Source: Bacteroidota bacterium (GTDB lineage: Bacteria; Bacteroidota; Bacteroidia; Chitinophagales; Chitinophagaceae). Taken from it: 64,000 nt of DNA. Positions 41,429-50,238 of this stretch are shown here, in pieces. Location: contig VBAR01000001.1 in NCBI GenBank assembly GCA_005882315.1, positions 383,736 to 447,735 of the forward strand, written 5' to 3'. Position 1 is the first letter of the stretch. Each line of letters starts with the position of its first letter. The notes below the pieces were generated by a model, which saw nothing but the letters and a program-made list of their open reading frames with translations, made no database searches and was not told the DNA's origin. The position numbers were made by a program, and so were the translations under genes.

Positions 41429-41980
41429 ATGAAAAAGATCTTCTATCTAGCATTGAGTGTTTTTCTCTTTTCCTGCAATGACGAAAAAAAAGAACCAGAA
41501 ACTAAGACCCCTGAAGTTGCAAAGCCTTTACCTGAATTTGCTTACCCGGTTGACCGGGCACATTGGAGTATAGGTGACCCAGGCAATACAAAACTGATAT
41601 TGGATATGTACCATGCATGGGATCAGAAAGATGGGGCGGCCGTTGCCGGATTTTTTGCTGATTCTGCAAATATGGATATGCCCGATGCCCGCAGGCTGGC
41701 TTTAAATAATAGTAATGTATATGAAAAATTTGCTAAGGCAAGAAGCCAATATGATAACACTTCCAATAAGATCATTTCAGCCGTCTCGCTTCATAACGAT
41801 GAATATAATGAAGATTGGGTGCAGGTCATGACCTATAATAAATGGGAATACAAAGACGGCGTAAAAGATTCAATGCTTTATTTTGATAACTGGCGTTTAG
41901 TAAATGGTAAGATCAACTACCTGAATAGCCTGCAACAAAAACCTCCGAAATCATTGCTCAAAACACTTGAAAGTAAATAA
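41429..41980 (+). CDS. NTF2-like lipoprotein
   Basis: 183 aa. Lipobox FLFSCND. A Lys/Glu/Pro linker precedes a SnoaL-type domain: KLILDMYHAWDQKDGAAVAG, FFADSANMDMPDARRLALNN, EDWVQVMTYNKWEYKDGVKD and LYFDNWRLVNGKINYLNSLQQ. No activity can be assigned. It faces the related lipoprotein at 42090-42605 across a bidirectional terminator. Confidence 0.7.
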   Translation: MKKIFYLALSVFLFSCNDEKKEPETKTPEVAKPLPEFAYPVDRAHWSIGDPGNTKLILDMYHAWDQKDGAAVAGFFADSANMDMPDARRLALNNSNVYEKFAKARSQYDNTSNKIISAVSLHNDEYNEDWVQVMTYNKWEYKDGVKDSMLYFDNWRLVNGKINYLNSLQQKPPKSLLKTLESK

Positions 41981-42021
41981 TCTTTTATAAGATCCCTGCA
42001 ATCAACAATCGCAGGAACATA

Positions 42022-42055
42022 AAAAAAATCACTCATGTACATGAGTGATTTTTTT
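42022..42055. terminator. Bidirectional intrinsic terminator
   Basis: A 34-nt perfect palindrome: a run of A, stem ATCACTCATG / CATGAGTGAT around TA, then a run of T. Both strands present a stem followed by T's, fitting the two convergent lipoprotein genes on either side. Confidence 0.9.
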
Positions 42056-42089
42056 ATTAATGCTATTCTTAAACCCGTGCAGGGTCTTA

Positions 42090-42605
42090 TCAGAACATGG
42101 TATTCTTATTAGCTGATTCTTTTGGCACAGCTTGCTCTACCACCCAATGCTCGGTAATTTTTCCATTCTCTATTTTGAAGATATCTAATCTTGCAAATTC
42201 TTTACCATTAGGAGCTACATCCTTTACCATTACCCATACCTTGTCACCTTCAGCTGCAATATGTTTTATATCAACTGTTTTTTTAGTGATATTAGGATTA
42301 GTATAAAATGGCCGTAATGCGTCTTTAAAAGCGATTTTCCCATCCTCGAAAAGAGGACTATGCTGAATAATATTATCACCGACATACTTGTCAATCGAGG
42401 TTGAATCTTTATCGCCAAAGAAGGCCTGGTAAAATTCTGTAACAAGCTTTTTATTCGCTTCGAGTTTTTGCTGGCTATTATCCGCGTTGCTTTGTTCAAC
42501 GGGTGTAACAGTAGTTGTACTGCCTTCCTCTTTTTTATCATTGCAGGAAGTAAATGCAATAGCGATCACCATTGATGCTGAAATGAGAGATTGTAATGGT
42601 TTCAT
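42090..42605 (-). CDS. SnoaL-like lipoprotein
   Basis: 171 aa from the ATG at 42605; a TTG three codons upstream is an alternative. Lipobox IAFTSCND. After a Thr/Ser/Gln linker comes the SnoaL domain: KLVTEFYQAFFGDKDSTSID, KYVGDNIIQHSPLFEDGK, VDIKHIAAEGDKVWVMVKD and FARLDIFKIENGKITEHWVV, which includes the YIqH.P and eHWDv-type positions of SnoaL cyclases. Substrate unknown. It lacks the Asp of the HWD motif (HWV). Confidence 0.78.
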   Translation of the reverse strand: MKPLQSLISASMVIAIAFTSCNDKKEEGSTTTVTPVEQSNADNSQQKLEANKKLVTEFYQAFFGDKDSTSIDKYVGDNIIQHSPLFEDGKIAFKDALRPFYTNPNITKKTVDIKHIAAEGDKVWVMVKDVAPNGKEFARLDIFKIENGKITEHWVVEQAVPKESANKNTMF

Positions 42606-42973
42606 TTTTTTCAATTTAATAATGGAATATATTTATTGCAAAATAAGAACTCTTGAATTATTAATCTTCGAATAGCAAATATATTTTTAATCACGATGAA
42701 AATACGCCCAAATCCATATTTAAAATACAACTGAGCTCTGTTAGTTGGAGCAGCAAAAACCATTCTTAAAATTTTCTTCCTCCCCTATTGAAATTCACGC
42801 CTGGCATAAGACAGGGCTGTTTCAGGATTAATTTTTATTTCGTTATACCATTTTTTAGTAATTTGAAATCTATCCTCCCAATTTAAACACCCGTTGAATA
42901 TGAAAAATCAAAAGCCCCTGGTATTGATCTTGATTTTATTTTTTCACTGAGCCTCTCTTTAAAGCTATATAAA
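42606..42973. other. Divergent intergenic region before the LOG gene
   Basis: 368 nt containing promoters for the SnoaL lipoprotein and the plus-strand metabolic block. A 16-codon hydrophobic reading frame starts at 42900 (MKNQKPLVLILILFFH, stop 42948-42950); it looks like an N-terminal signal fragment and lies 24 nt before the LOG start. No strong hairpin. Confidence 0.4.
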
Positions 42974-43672
42974 ATGACACAAAGCAACGATAAGAATTTT
43001 TTCGAACCAGAACGTTCACTTGCCGATGAAATGCGTGATTCTCATAAAGTACTTTCTGATCTATGGCAGGGAATAAGTGCTTTTGAAAACATCAGAAACT
43101 GTGTTACGGTTTATGGCTCTGCACGATTTAAGGAAGGGCATCTTTATTATGAACTTGCCCGCAGTATAGGCAAAGCACTTGCCGAGAATGGATTCACTGT
43201 TATGACGGGTGGCGGGCCCGGTGTAATGGAAGCCGCCAATCGCGGCGCAAAAGAAGGTGGTGGTAGATCTCTCGGCTGTAATATTTCCCTTCCTTTTGAG
43301 CAAAAGATCAATCCATATGTTGATCATAAAGTTGAGTTTGAATTCTTTTTTACACGTAAGGTCATCTTACGAAAAAATTCTATCGCTTATGTTTTAATGC
43401 CTGGCGGTTTTGGTACTATGGACGAAATTTTTGAAGTGCTTACTTTAATTCAGACCGGCAAATTACCTCCACGTCCCATTGTGTGTATGGGAGCTGATTA
43501 CTGGAAACACCTCGGAACATTTTTAAGAGAAACAATGTTGAATGCAGGAACCATTTCTCCGGCAGATATCGAACTTGCTTTTGTAACAGATGATGTACAG
43601 AAAGCAGTTGATCATATAAAACAGAATACTCTCAATCTCACGGCACGGAATGAAAATGCAGATATCTATTGA
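42974..43672 (+). CDS. LOG-family (TIGR00730) nucleotide phosphoribohydrolase
   Basis: 232 aa. Family motif PGGFGTMDEIFEVL (PGGxGTxxE) with the second glycine motif TGGGPGVMEAANRGAKEGG. Such enzymes hydrolyse nucleoside 5'-monophosphates (cytokinin ribotide LOG activity, or PpnN-type purine monophosphates) to base and ribose phosphate. It has the longer N-terminus (SLADEMRDSHKVLSDLWQGI) seen in Bacteroidota homologues. First gene of the plus-strand metabolic block; pfkB-type kinase follows 29 nt downstream. Confidence 0.88.
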   Translation: MTQSNDKNFFEPERSLADEMRDSHKVLSDLWQGISAFENIRNCVTVYGSARFKEGHLYYELARSIGKALAENGFTVMTGGGPGVMEAANRGAKEGGGRSLGCNISLPFEQKINPYVDHKVEFEFFFTRKVILRKNSIAYVLMPGGFGTMDEIFEVLTLIQTGKLPPRPIVCMGADYWKHLGTFLRETMLNAGTISPADIELAFVTDDVQKAVDHIKQNTLNLTARNENADIY

Positions 43673-43701
43673 GGAATAAAGCCATACTTAATAAAAATTC
43701 T

Positions 43702-44631
43702 ATGCCTTCAATTGTTACTATAACATTTAATCCTTGTCTTGATATAAGCAGTTCTGTGGATGCATTATTGCCTGAAAAAAAAATGCGATGCGCCCCTTTA
43801 GTTTATGAAGCCGGTGGCGGGGGTATTAATGTAGCAAGAGGAATAAAAAAGCTAGGTGGCAACCCCCTGGCGATTTACCTGGCCGGAGGAAACAACGGGG
43901 CTACATTACAGTCCTTGTTAGAAGCCGAATCGCTGGATACCGTGTTAATTGATACGGGTATCAATACAAGAGTAAACGTGACAATGGTTGATAAGTCAAG
44001 CACTCTTCAATATCGTTTTATAACAGCAGGCAATCCTATAAACGAGATATCTTTAGAAAAATGCATACGGGCACTTGAAGAGTTAAGCAATGTTGAATAT
44101 ATAGTTGTAAGCGGAAGTTTGCAAACTGGTTTGCCGCATAATATATTCGAACGTCTGTCTGCAATAGCAAAACAAAAAAAGGCAAAGCTTATAATTGATG
44201 CTCCTACAGAAGTTTTGAAGACATATCCTATAAAAGGCGCTTATCTTCTAAAACCTAATCTTAATGAATTAAGCATGCTTGCCGGTAAAGAAGAATTGCA
44301 GGACGATGAGATCATAGATGTTGCAAGAATTATTATTTCAAGAAATGTTTGTGAGGTAGTAGTTATATCAATGGGGCCGGCCGGTGCATTGCTTGTTACG
44401 AAAGATATCACTGAGCGATTTATAACTCCGATGGTAAAAGCAAAAACCACTGTTGGCGCAGGAGATAGTATGGTTGCGGGTATAGTGATGCACTTAGCAT
44501 CAAACAAAGACATTAAAGAAGCCGTTCGTTTTGGTGTTGCCTGTGGAACTGCAGCAACCTTGAATGAAGGAACTCAATTATTCAAAATTGAGGATGCAGA
44601 AAAATTATATCGGGCTATCCGGACTTTATAA
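43702..44631 (+). CDS. pfkB: PfkB-family sugar kinase, probable 6-phosphofructokinase II
   Basis: 309 aa from the ATG at 43702; a TTG-initiated longer frame from 43669 overlaps the LOG gene end and lacks family similarity. It starts IVTITFNPCLDISSSVDAL like PfkB-type tagatose-6-P/fructose-6-P kinases. Substrate motif GGGGINVARGIKKLGG, C-terminal catalytic motif TTVGAGDSMVAG with the Asp base, and VKPN-like KPNLNELSMLAG. Probably phosphorylates fructose-6-phosphate; 1-phosphofructokinase is the alternative. Confidence 0.82.
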   Translation: MPSIVTITFNPCLDISSSVDALLPEKKMRCAPLVYEAGGGGINVARGIKKLGGNPLAIYLAGGNNGATLQSLLEAESLDTVLIDTGINTRVNVTMVDKSSTLQYRFITAGNPINEISLEKCIRALEELSNVEYIVVSGSLQTGLPHNIFERLSAIAKQKKAKLIIDAPTEVLKTYPIKGAYLLKPNLNELSMLAGKEELQDDEIIDVARIIISRNVCEVVVISMGPAGALLVTKDITERFITPMVKAKTTVGAGDSMVAGIVMHLASNKDIKEAVRFGVACGTAATLNEGTQLFKIEDAEKLYRAIRTL

Positions 44632-44716
44632 GAGTGCTGATTAACTTCATGAATTGCTTACTACAATTTGAATATATTTGATATAGGCTTAGTCTTCATT
44701 TAATATTACAATTAAT

Positions 44717-46090
44717 TTGAAAACCATTAACCACCAAAAAAAATCTATTAGGAACTTCCTGCTTTCTTTTGGAATTGCATTTGGATTAACTCTGCTTTTA
44801 AAGGAGCCTGGGTTTAATGATTCGCAGGTATATGTTCTCTTCCTGTTGTTCTTTGCTATTGGATTGTGGATCACCGAACCAATACCGGCATTTGCGGTAA
44901 GTCTTTTTATCATTGCATTCCTTGTATTCGCATTGGGAAATAAATATTTTAATTCAGCACCCGAAAACATTGAAGAATATGTAAGCACTTTTTCAGACGG
45001 TATTATATGGCTTATGCTGGGTGGTTTCTTCCTGGCTAAAGCAATGGCCAAAACAAACCTGGATGTAGCACTCTTCAAGTTTACACTTAAGATAGCGGGA
45101 ACTAATCCAAGGAATTTATTGATGGGCGTAATGATCGCAACGATGATAGCCTCTATGTTGTTGTCGAACACAGCCACAACAACTATGGTGTTAGCGATGA
45201 TTATGCCACTGCTTATATCACTTGGTAAAGAATCAGGCGTTACCAAAGCTTTGGTGTTAGGCATCCCGTTCGCTTCTACTGCAGGCGGCATGGCTACTAT
45301 TATCGGAACTCCTGCAAATGCCATTGCCGTTGGTGCATTGGAAAAGTCAGGAATTACCGTGGAGTTTATCGACTGGATGGTTTATGGTGTACCCATTGCA
45401 ATTGTGATCACTGTTGCAGGTTATTTTGCCCTGATCAAAAAATATATAAAGAATACAACTCCTATATCTACTGCTTTCATAGATGATCTGCAAATCGACA
45501 AATCAAAGGAATCATCGCAACAGAGAAAGATCGTTATCGCTGTAATTATTGTAACCATTGGGTTATGGATAACCACCTCTTTACATGGAATAAAAGTGGC
45601 ATCAGTGTGTGCACTGCCTCTTGTTGTGCTTACACTTACAGGTGTGCTTGATGGAAAAGATATCCGGACCTTAGCATGGGATACACTATTGCTGATTGCC
45701 GGAGGTTTGTCGCTTGGGCTTGCCCTTCAACATACCGGGTTATTAGATCACTATGCAAAAATGCTGATCACCCTGCAATTAAACAGCCTGGTACTGTTTT
45801 TCATATTTGGATTTTTAGCCGTGATACTTGCTAATGTTATGACCAATTCTACTACCACTGCTTTAATAGTTCCTATTTGTATGGTGATCCTTCCGGCTTT
45901 TAAATTAGAAGCGAGCATGATCGTAGCACTTTCATCATCAGGAGCATTGTTATTGCTGGCATCAAGTCCTTCTAATGCCATTGTATTTAACACAGGTCTT
46001 ATTGAACAAAAGGATTTCAGGCTCACAGGAATTCTGTTTGGACTGCTTGCACCTTTGCTCGCAATATTATGGGTGCTTCTAATGACTTAA
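44717..46090 (+). CDS. DASS (SLC13) sodium/dicarboxylate symporter
   Basis: 457 aa, 11 or so spans. The likely start is a TTG at 44717 (the family N-terminus needs it; no ATG is nearby). Family signatures are both present: SNTATTTMVLAMIMPLL in the first repeat and MTNSTTTALIVPICM in the second, with LWITEPIPAFAVSLF near the N-terminus. It takes up C4-dicarboxylates such as malate, succinate or fumarate. It precedes the acetate kinase fusion and malic enzyme, so malate uptake followed by decarboxylation is a reasonable inference. Confidence 0.88.
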   Translation: MKTINHQKKSIRNFLLSFGIAFGLTLLLKEPGFNDSQVYVLFLLFFAIGLWITEPIPAFAVSLFIIAFLVFALGNKYFNSAPENIEEYVSTFSDGIIWLMLGGFFLAKAMAKTNLDVALFKFTLKIAGTNPRNLLMGVMIATMIASMLLSNTATTTMVLAMIMPLLISLGKESGVTKALVLGIPFASTAGGMATIIGTPANAIAVGALEKSGITVEFIDWMVYGVPIAIVITVAGYFALIKKYIKNTTPISTAFIDDLQIDKSKESSQQRKIVIAVIIVTIGLWITTSLHGIKVASVCALPLVVLTLTGVLDGKDIRTLAWDTLLLIAGGLSLGLALQHTGLLDHYAKMLITLQLNSLVLFFIFGFLAVILANVMTNSTTTALIVPICMVILPAFKLEASMIVALSSSGALLLLASSPSNAIVFNTGLIEQKDFRLTGILFGLLAPLLAILWVLLMT

Positions 46091-46180
46091 ATTTTTTGTA
46101 AACCGATTTAAAATGACAGATAAATACCATTAAAAAGATAAGCACCTTAGTAAGTAACATTAATCAAAAACAATACAAAA

Positions 46181-48496
46181 ATGGACAACAATATTTCTGA
46201 CTTTCTTAAGAAAAAGGTGAGTCTGTTTGAGCACCTTTCCGAAAATAAATTGGCTGAGATACTCCAAGGTTCACGGGTAGTATCTTACGAATCCAATGAA
46301 GCAGTGGTCAGGTTTGGCGAAGATGCAGACTTTCTCGGCGTTTTACTGAAAGGCAAATTGTCCGCTTCTGTTATGGCAGATCAGGGACAGCGTACAACAA
46401 TCGGACATTTAGAGCAAGGAGCTACTTTCGGCGAAATGGCGTTGATGAGTGGCAATAAAACCATGGCTGATCTTATCGCTGAAACAAATTGCCAGGTGTT
46501 GAGGATTCCAGTTGAACTTTTTCAATCAGTTATAATGACTGAACCAAATGCGATTCAACAACTGTCGAAGAATGTAGGCGAACGCTTTAAACAAATGATG
46601 GCAGATCCGGAAAAAACTGCAGCTGCTTTTCGTAAGAGTGCAGATCCATACGGTTTACAATTAAAAGGTGAAAGACCTGAGAAAATACTAGTGATCAATT
46701 GCGGTTCATCATCTCTTAAATATGCTTTTTTCGATTCTGAAAATGAATCCAACACCGTTCGTGGCCAGGTTGAACGCATCGGTATTGCAGGAACACGTCT
46801 AATACATAAAGGACGGACAAATGAAGTGAAACGTGATCTAACAGGAGGTGGATTTGAAGAAGCACTCAAGGCAATGCTGGAGGAGCTTACCGTAAAAGAT
46901 AATGGTGTCATCCGGGATCCATCAGAAATTACTGTGGTTGGTCATCGCGTTGTGCATGGAGGAGAAAAGTTTAGTGAAGCAGTTGTAATTGATGATGAGA
47001 TCCTCGGGCACATTGAAGCATTGAATCATCTTGCGCCATTACACAATCCGGTAAATGTTACCGGTATCAAAGAAGCACAAAGAATTTTTTCAACAGTTCC
47101 CCATGTAGCTGTTTTCGATACAGCCTTTCATTCAACACTGCCATCTTACGCATACTTATATGGTTTGCCTTATGAGTATTATGAAAAGAAAGGCGTTCGC
47201 CGCTATGGATTTCACGGAAGTTCACACTCCTATGTTTGTCTGAAAGCTGCACAGCATTTGCAAAAACGTGTCAACGAATTGAAGATCGTAAATTGTCATT
47301 TGGGTAACGGAGCTTCACTTTGTGCCATTGATCACGGCCGTTCTATTGATACATCAATGGGATTCACTCCGGGTGAAGGCCTGATCATGGGTACACGTTG
47401 CGGCGATCTTGATCCGGGAGTAATAACATACCTGGAGCGGGAAGCAAACCTGAAAGGTGAACAGATCGATCAACTACTAAATAAGCAAAGTGGTTTACTT
47501 GGTCTTTCAGGAATTTCCGGAGACATGCGAGAAGTTGAAAAGGCAGCTAACAATGGAGACATAAGGGCATTGGTAGCATTAAAGGCATTTACTTATCGTG
47601 TACGAAAATACATCGGTGCTTATCTCGCTGCGATGAGCGGCATGGATGTCCTGATCTTTACCGGGGGAATTGGACAAGGTAGTGCCGGTGTTCGTTCGCT
47701 TGCATTACAAGGACTTCAATGCATGGGTATTCATCTCGACGATCAACGCAACCGCGAAGCTGATGGATCTTCTGAGATCTGCCGAATCTCAACCGATGAT
47801 TCTCCAATTACAATACTCATCGTTCCTACCGATGAAGAGCGGATGATTGCAAGAGAAACACTTCGCTCTTTAAGCCGTTCCTATCTTAAGCAGATAGTAA
47901 AAACTCGACAGAAGGAACAATTCCTGATTGAAGTCTCAGCACATCATATTCACCTTGCGCAGGAAGATGTGGAAGCGTTATTCGGTAAAGGACACCAGTT
48001 AACTAAGAAAAGTGATCTCTCTCAACCCGGTCAGTTTGCATGCGAGGAACAACTGAACATCATTGGACCCAAAGGTACTATCGGTCGGGTCCGTGTATTA
48101 GGGCCAACCCGAAAGGAAACACAGGTAGAAATTTCCATGACAGAACAGTTTAAACTAGGCATTCATCCACCTATCCGTGAATCTGGCGACTTACAGGATA
48201 CTCCCGGATGTATATTAGAAGGAACTGTCGGCAAAGTAGAACTTAAAAGAGGTGTCATTTGTGCTTTACGCCATATACATATGACGCCTGCTGATGCACT
48301 ACGGTATGGATTAAAAGATAAATCAACGGTTCATGTTCGTGTGCAGGGAGATCGGGAGCTTGTATTTGGCGATGTGCTCATTCGTGTAAATCCAAACTAC
48401 AGTCTTGCTATGCATATAGACACTGATGAAGCCAATGCCGCTCACTTACAAACAGGTGCGCAAGGATTTATTGAAGGAATTCAAAACCAAAGCTAA
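46181..48496 (+). CDS. ackA: Three-domain fusion: cyclic-nucleotide-binding domain, acetate kinase, PduL phosphotransacylase
   Basis: 771 aa. Residues about 15-130 form a CRP-type cNMP-binding domain (VVRFGEDADFLGVLLKGKL, then FGEMALMSGNKTMADLIAE; the usual phosphate-binding Arg is Lys here). Residues about 167-565 are a complete acetate kinase (ILVINCGSSSLKYAFF, VVGHRVVHGGEKF, DTAFHSTLP, GFHGSSHSYV, HLGNGASLCA, GLIMGTRCGDLDPGV, FTGGIGQGSAGVR, PTDEERMIARET). Residues about 580-765 are a PduL-type phosphotransacylase with both His motifs (VSAHHIHLAQEDVEALFG and ALRHIHMTPADA). Together they would turn acetyl-CoA, phosphate and ADP into acetate, CoA and ATP in one chain, with nucleotide-dependent control. 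Malic enzyme follows 51 nt downstream. Confidence 0.92.
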   Translation: MDNNISDFLKKKVSLFEHLSENKLAEILQGSRVVSYESNEAVVRFGEDADFLGVLLKGKLSASVMADQGQRTTIGHLEQGATFGEMALMSGNKTMADLIAETNCQVLRIPVELFQSVIMTEPNAIQQLSKNVGERFKQMMADPEKTAAAFRKSADPYGLQLKGERPEKILVINCGSSSLKYAFFDSENESNTVRGQVERIGIAGTRLIHKGRTNEVKRDLTGGGFEEALKAMLEELTVKDNGVIRDPSEITVVGHRVVHGGEKFSEAVVIDDEILGHIEALNHLAPLHNPVNVTGIKEAQRIFSTVPHVAVFDTAFHSTLPSYAYLYGLPYEYYEKKGVRRYGFHGSSHSYVCLKAAQHLQKRVNELKIVNCHLGNGASLCAIDHGRSIDTSMGFTPGEGLIMGTRCGDLDPGVITYLEREANLKGEQIDQLLNKQSGLLGLSGISGDMREVEKAANNGDIRALVALKAFTYRVRKYIGAYLAAMSGMDVLIFTGGIGQGSAGVRSLALQGLQCMGIHLDDQRNREADGSSEICRISTDDSPITILIVPTDEERMIARETLRSLSRSYLKQIVKTRQKEQFLIEVSAHHIHLAQEDVEALFGKGHQLTKKSDLSQPGQFACEEQLNIIGPKGTIGRVRVLGPTRKETQVEISMTEQFKLGIHPPIRESGDLQDTPGCILEGTVGKVELKRGVICALRHIHMTPADALRYGLKDKSTVHVRVQGDRELVFGDVLIRVNPNYSLAMHIDTDEANAAHLQTGAQGFIEGIQNQS

Positions 48497-48547
48497 ATCA
48501 GAGAACCAGATCTAATAATCAGTTACTGATACAAAAACAAAATTATT

Positions 48548-50164
48548 ATGAGCAAACTAACCGGTCGTTCAATAATTCGTAATCCCCGAACAAATAAGGG
48601 TACTGCGTTTACTATAGAAGAAAGACAGAAATATGGTTTAATAGGGTTGATGCCAAATGTAGTGGAGACGATGGAAACACAGATACAACGGGTGCATATA
48701 CAATTAGACAATTTCGAATTGCCGATCCAAAAATATATGTATCTGAATAATCTGCTTGATAGCAATGAGACCTTGTTTTTCAAAACCATCATCAGCGAAC
48801 CGGCTAAGTACTTACCGTTGGTTTACACACCCACTGTTGGTGAGGCTTGTGAGAAATTCGGTCATATTGCCCGGCAGACAAAAGCACTGTTTATTTCTAT
48901 TGAACAAAAGGATAACATTAAAGAGCTGCTTAAAAACTGGCCGGTTGATGATGTTCGCTTTACAGTTGTTACAGATGGTGAACGCATATTAGGACTTGGG
49001 GATCTTGGCATATGTGGTATTGGTATTCCTATTGGCAAATTAATTTTATATACAAGCTGTGCTGGCGTTCCTCCTGAATATACATTGCCAATTGTGTTGG
49101 ATGCAGGAACCAACAATGAAACATTTCTAAATGATCCCCTCTATCCCGGTTTAAAGAAAAAAAGAGTTAGCGGTGCAGCGTTTGATGATTTTGTTGAAGC
49201 CTTTGTTGTTGCGATCAATGAAGTATTTCCAAAGATCTGTATTCAATGGGAAGATTTTGCGGGTAAAGATGCGATCCGCATCCTGGATAAATATCGTGAC
49301 AGGGTTTCTACATTTAATGATGACATGCAAGGCACGGCAGGTGTTGCTACTGCCGGCATCATTACTGCAAGCCGGTTTTCAGGTAAACCTTTTAGTGAAC
49401 AACGAATTCTTTTTTTGGGAGCAGGAGCAGCAGCATTTGGCATTGCGGATATGCTTGTTCATAAGTTTCAAAAAGATGGCCTTACCAAAGAAGAAGCACA
49501 TAAGCAAGTGTGGATGTTTGATGTAAATGGATTGCTTGTCAAATCAAGAACTGATCTTGCCGATTATCAAATGCCTTTTGCACATGATAGCGAACCATCA
49601 GATGATTTTGCAAAGTCTATCCTTAAAATAAAACCAACGGCTATCATCGGGGTCAGTACAGTGGGAGGTGCTTTTAATCAACAGGTGATTGAAAACATGT
49701 GTGCCGTAAATGAACGACCTGTTATTTTTCCTTATTCAAATCCAACATCACATTCAGAGTGTACCGCAGAACAAGCTTATACCTGGAGTAAAGGCAAAGC
49801 GATTTTTGCCAGTGGCAGTCCGTTTGCACCAGTAACTTTTGAAGGCCGCACATTCACACCGGGCCAGGGCAATAATGTCTATATTTTCCCAGCTGTGGGC
49901 CTTGCAATATTTGCAACCGAAGCTAAAAGAGTTACTAATGAAATGTTTGTTGCGGCTGCTGAAGCAGTGGCCGAACAGGTGACTGAAGAAAACTACGCAA
50001 AGGGTTTGATCTATCCGCTAATTAATGATATCCTGAAGGTATCTTATAACGTAGCGATAAAAGTTGCTGAAAAAATATTTGAAAGCGGATTAGCTGGTAT
50101 AAAAAAACCAAAGGACCTGGGAACATTTATTAAAAGCAAAATGTACGAACCAAAATATCGTTAA
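48548..50164 (+). CDS. maeA: NAD-dependent malic enzyme
   Basis: 538 aa. Oxidative decarboxylation of malate to pyruvate. Family blocks: RNPRTNKGTAFTIEERQKYGL, VYTPTVGEACEKF with the catalytic Tyr, RVSGAAFDDFVEAF, the metal site WEDFAGKDAI and FNDDMQGTAGV, the dinucleotide motif LGAGAAAFGIADM, and FPYSNPTSHSECTAEQAY. A 40-bp diverged copy of its last codons (IKSKMYEPKY then stop) reappears at 52502-52541. It is part of the plus-strand block with DASS and the acetate kinase fusion. Confidence 0.94.
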   Translation: MSKLTGRSIIRNPRTNKGTAFTIEERQKYGLIGLMPNVVETMETQIQRVHIQLDNFELPIQKYMYLNNLLDSNETLFFKTIISEPAKYLPLVYTPTVGEACEKFGHIARQTKALFISIEQKDNIKELLKNWPVDDVRFTVVTDGERILGLGDLGICGIGIPIGKLILYTSCAGVPPEYTLPIVLDAGTNNETFLNDPLYPGLKKKRVSGAAFDDFVEAFVVAINEVFPKICIQWEDFAGKDAIRILDKYRDRVSTFNDDMQGTAGVATAGIITASRFSGKPFSEQRILFLGAGAAAFGIADMLVHKFQKDGLTKEEAHKQVWMFDVNGLLVKSRTDLADYQMPFAHDSEPSDDFAKSILKIKPTAIIGVSTVGGAFNQQVIENMCAVNERPVIFPYSNPTSHSECTAEQAYTWSKGKAIFASGSPFAPVTFEGRTFTPGQGNNVYIFPAVGLAIFATEAKRVTNEMFVAAAEAVAEQVTEENYAKGLIYPLINDILKVSYNVAIKVAEKIFESGLAGIKKPKDLGTFIKSKMYEPKYR

Positions 50165-50166
50165 TT
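50127..50166 (+). repeat. Malic enzyme 3' end, copy A of a 40-bp repeat
   Basis: Last 12-13 codons plus stop of the malic enzyme gene. 38 of 40 bases match 52502-52541; the two differences (C/T at 50145, G/A at 50160) are a silent change and an Arg/His change at the last codon. Confidence 0.85.
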
Positions 50167-50238
50167 CCCAAATGGAAACCTTCGGTTCAGAAAAACCAGG
50201 TTTATCAATTACTTTTTAAAAAATTAAAACCAACTATT

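Noticed and set aside
43669-43701. TTG start for the PfkB-family kinase
   Set aside because: It would overlap the end of the LOG gene and add residues not seen in the family; the ATG at 43702 fits.
44689-45324. 211-codon minus-strand frame opposite the DASS gene
   Set aside because: Its hydrophobic composition mirrors the transporter's codons; no independent support.
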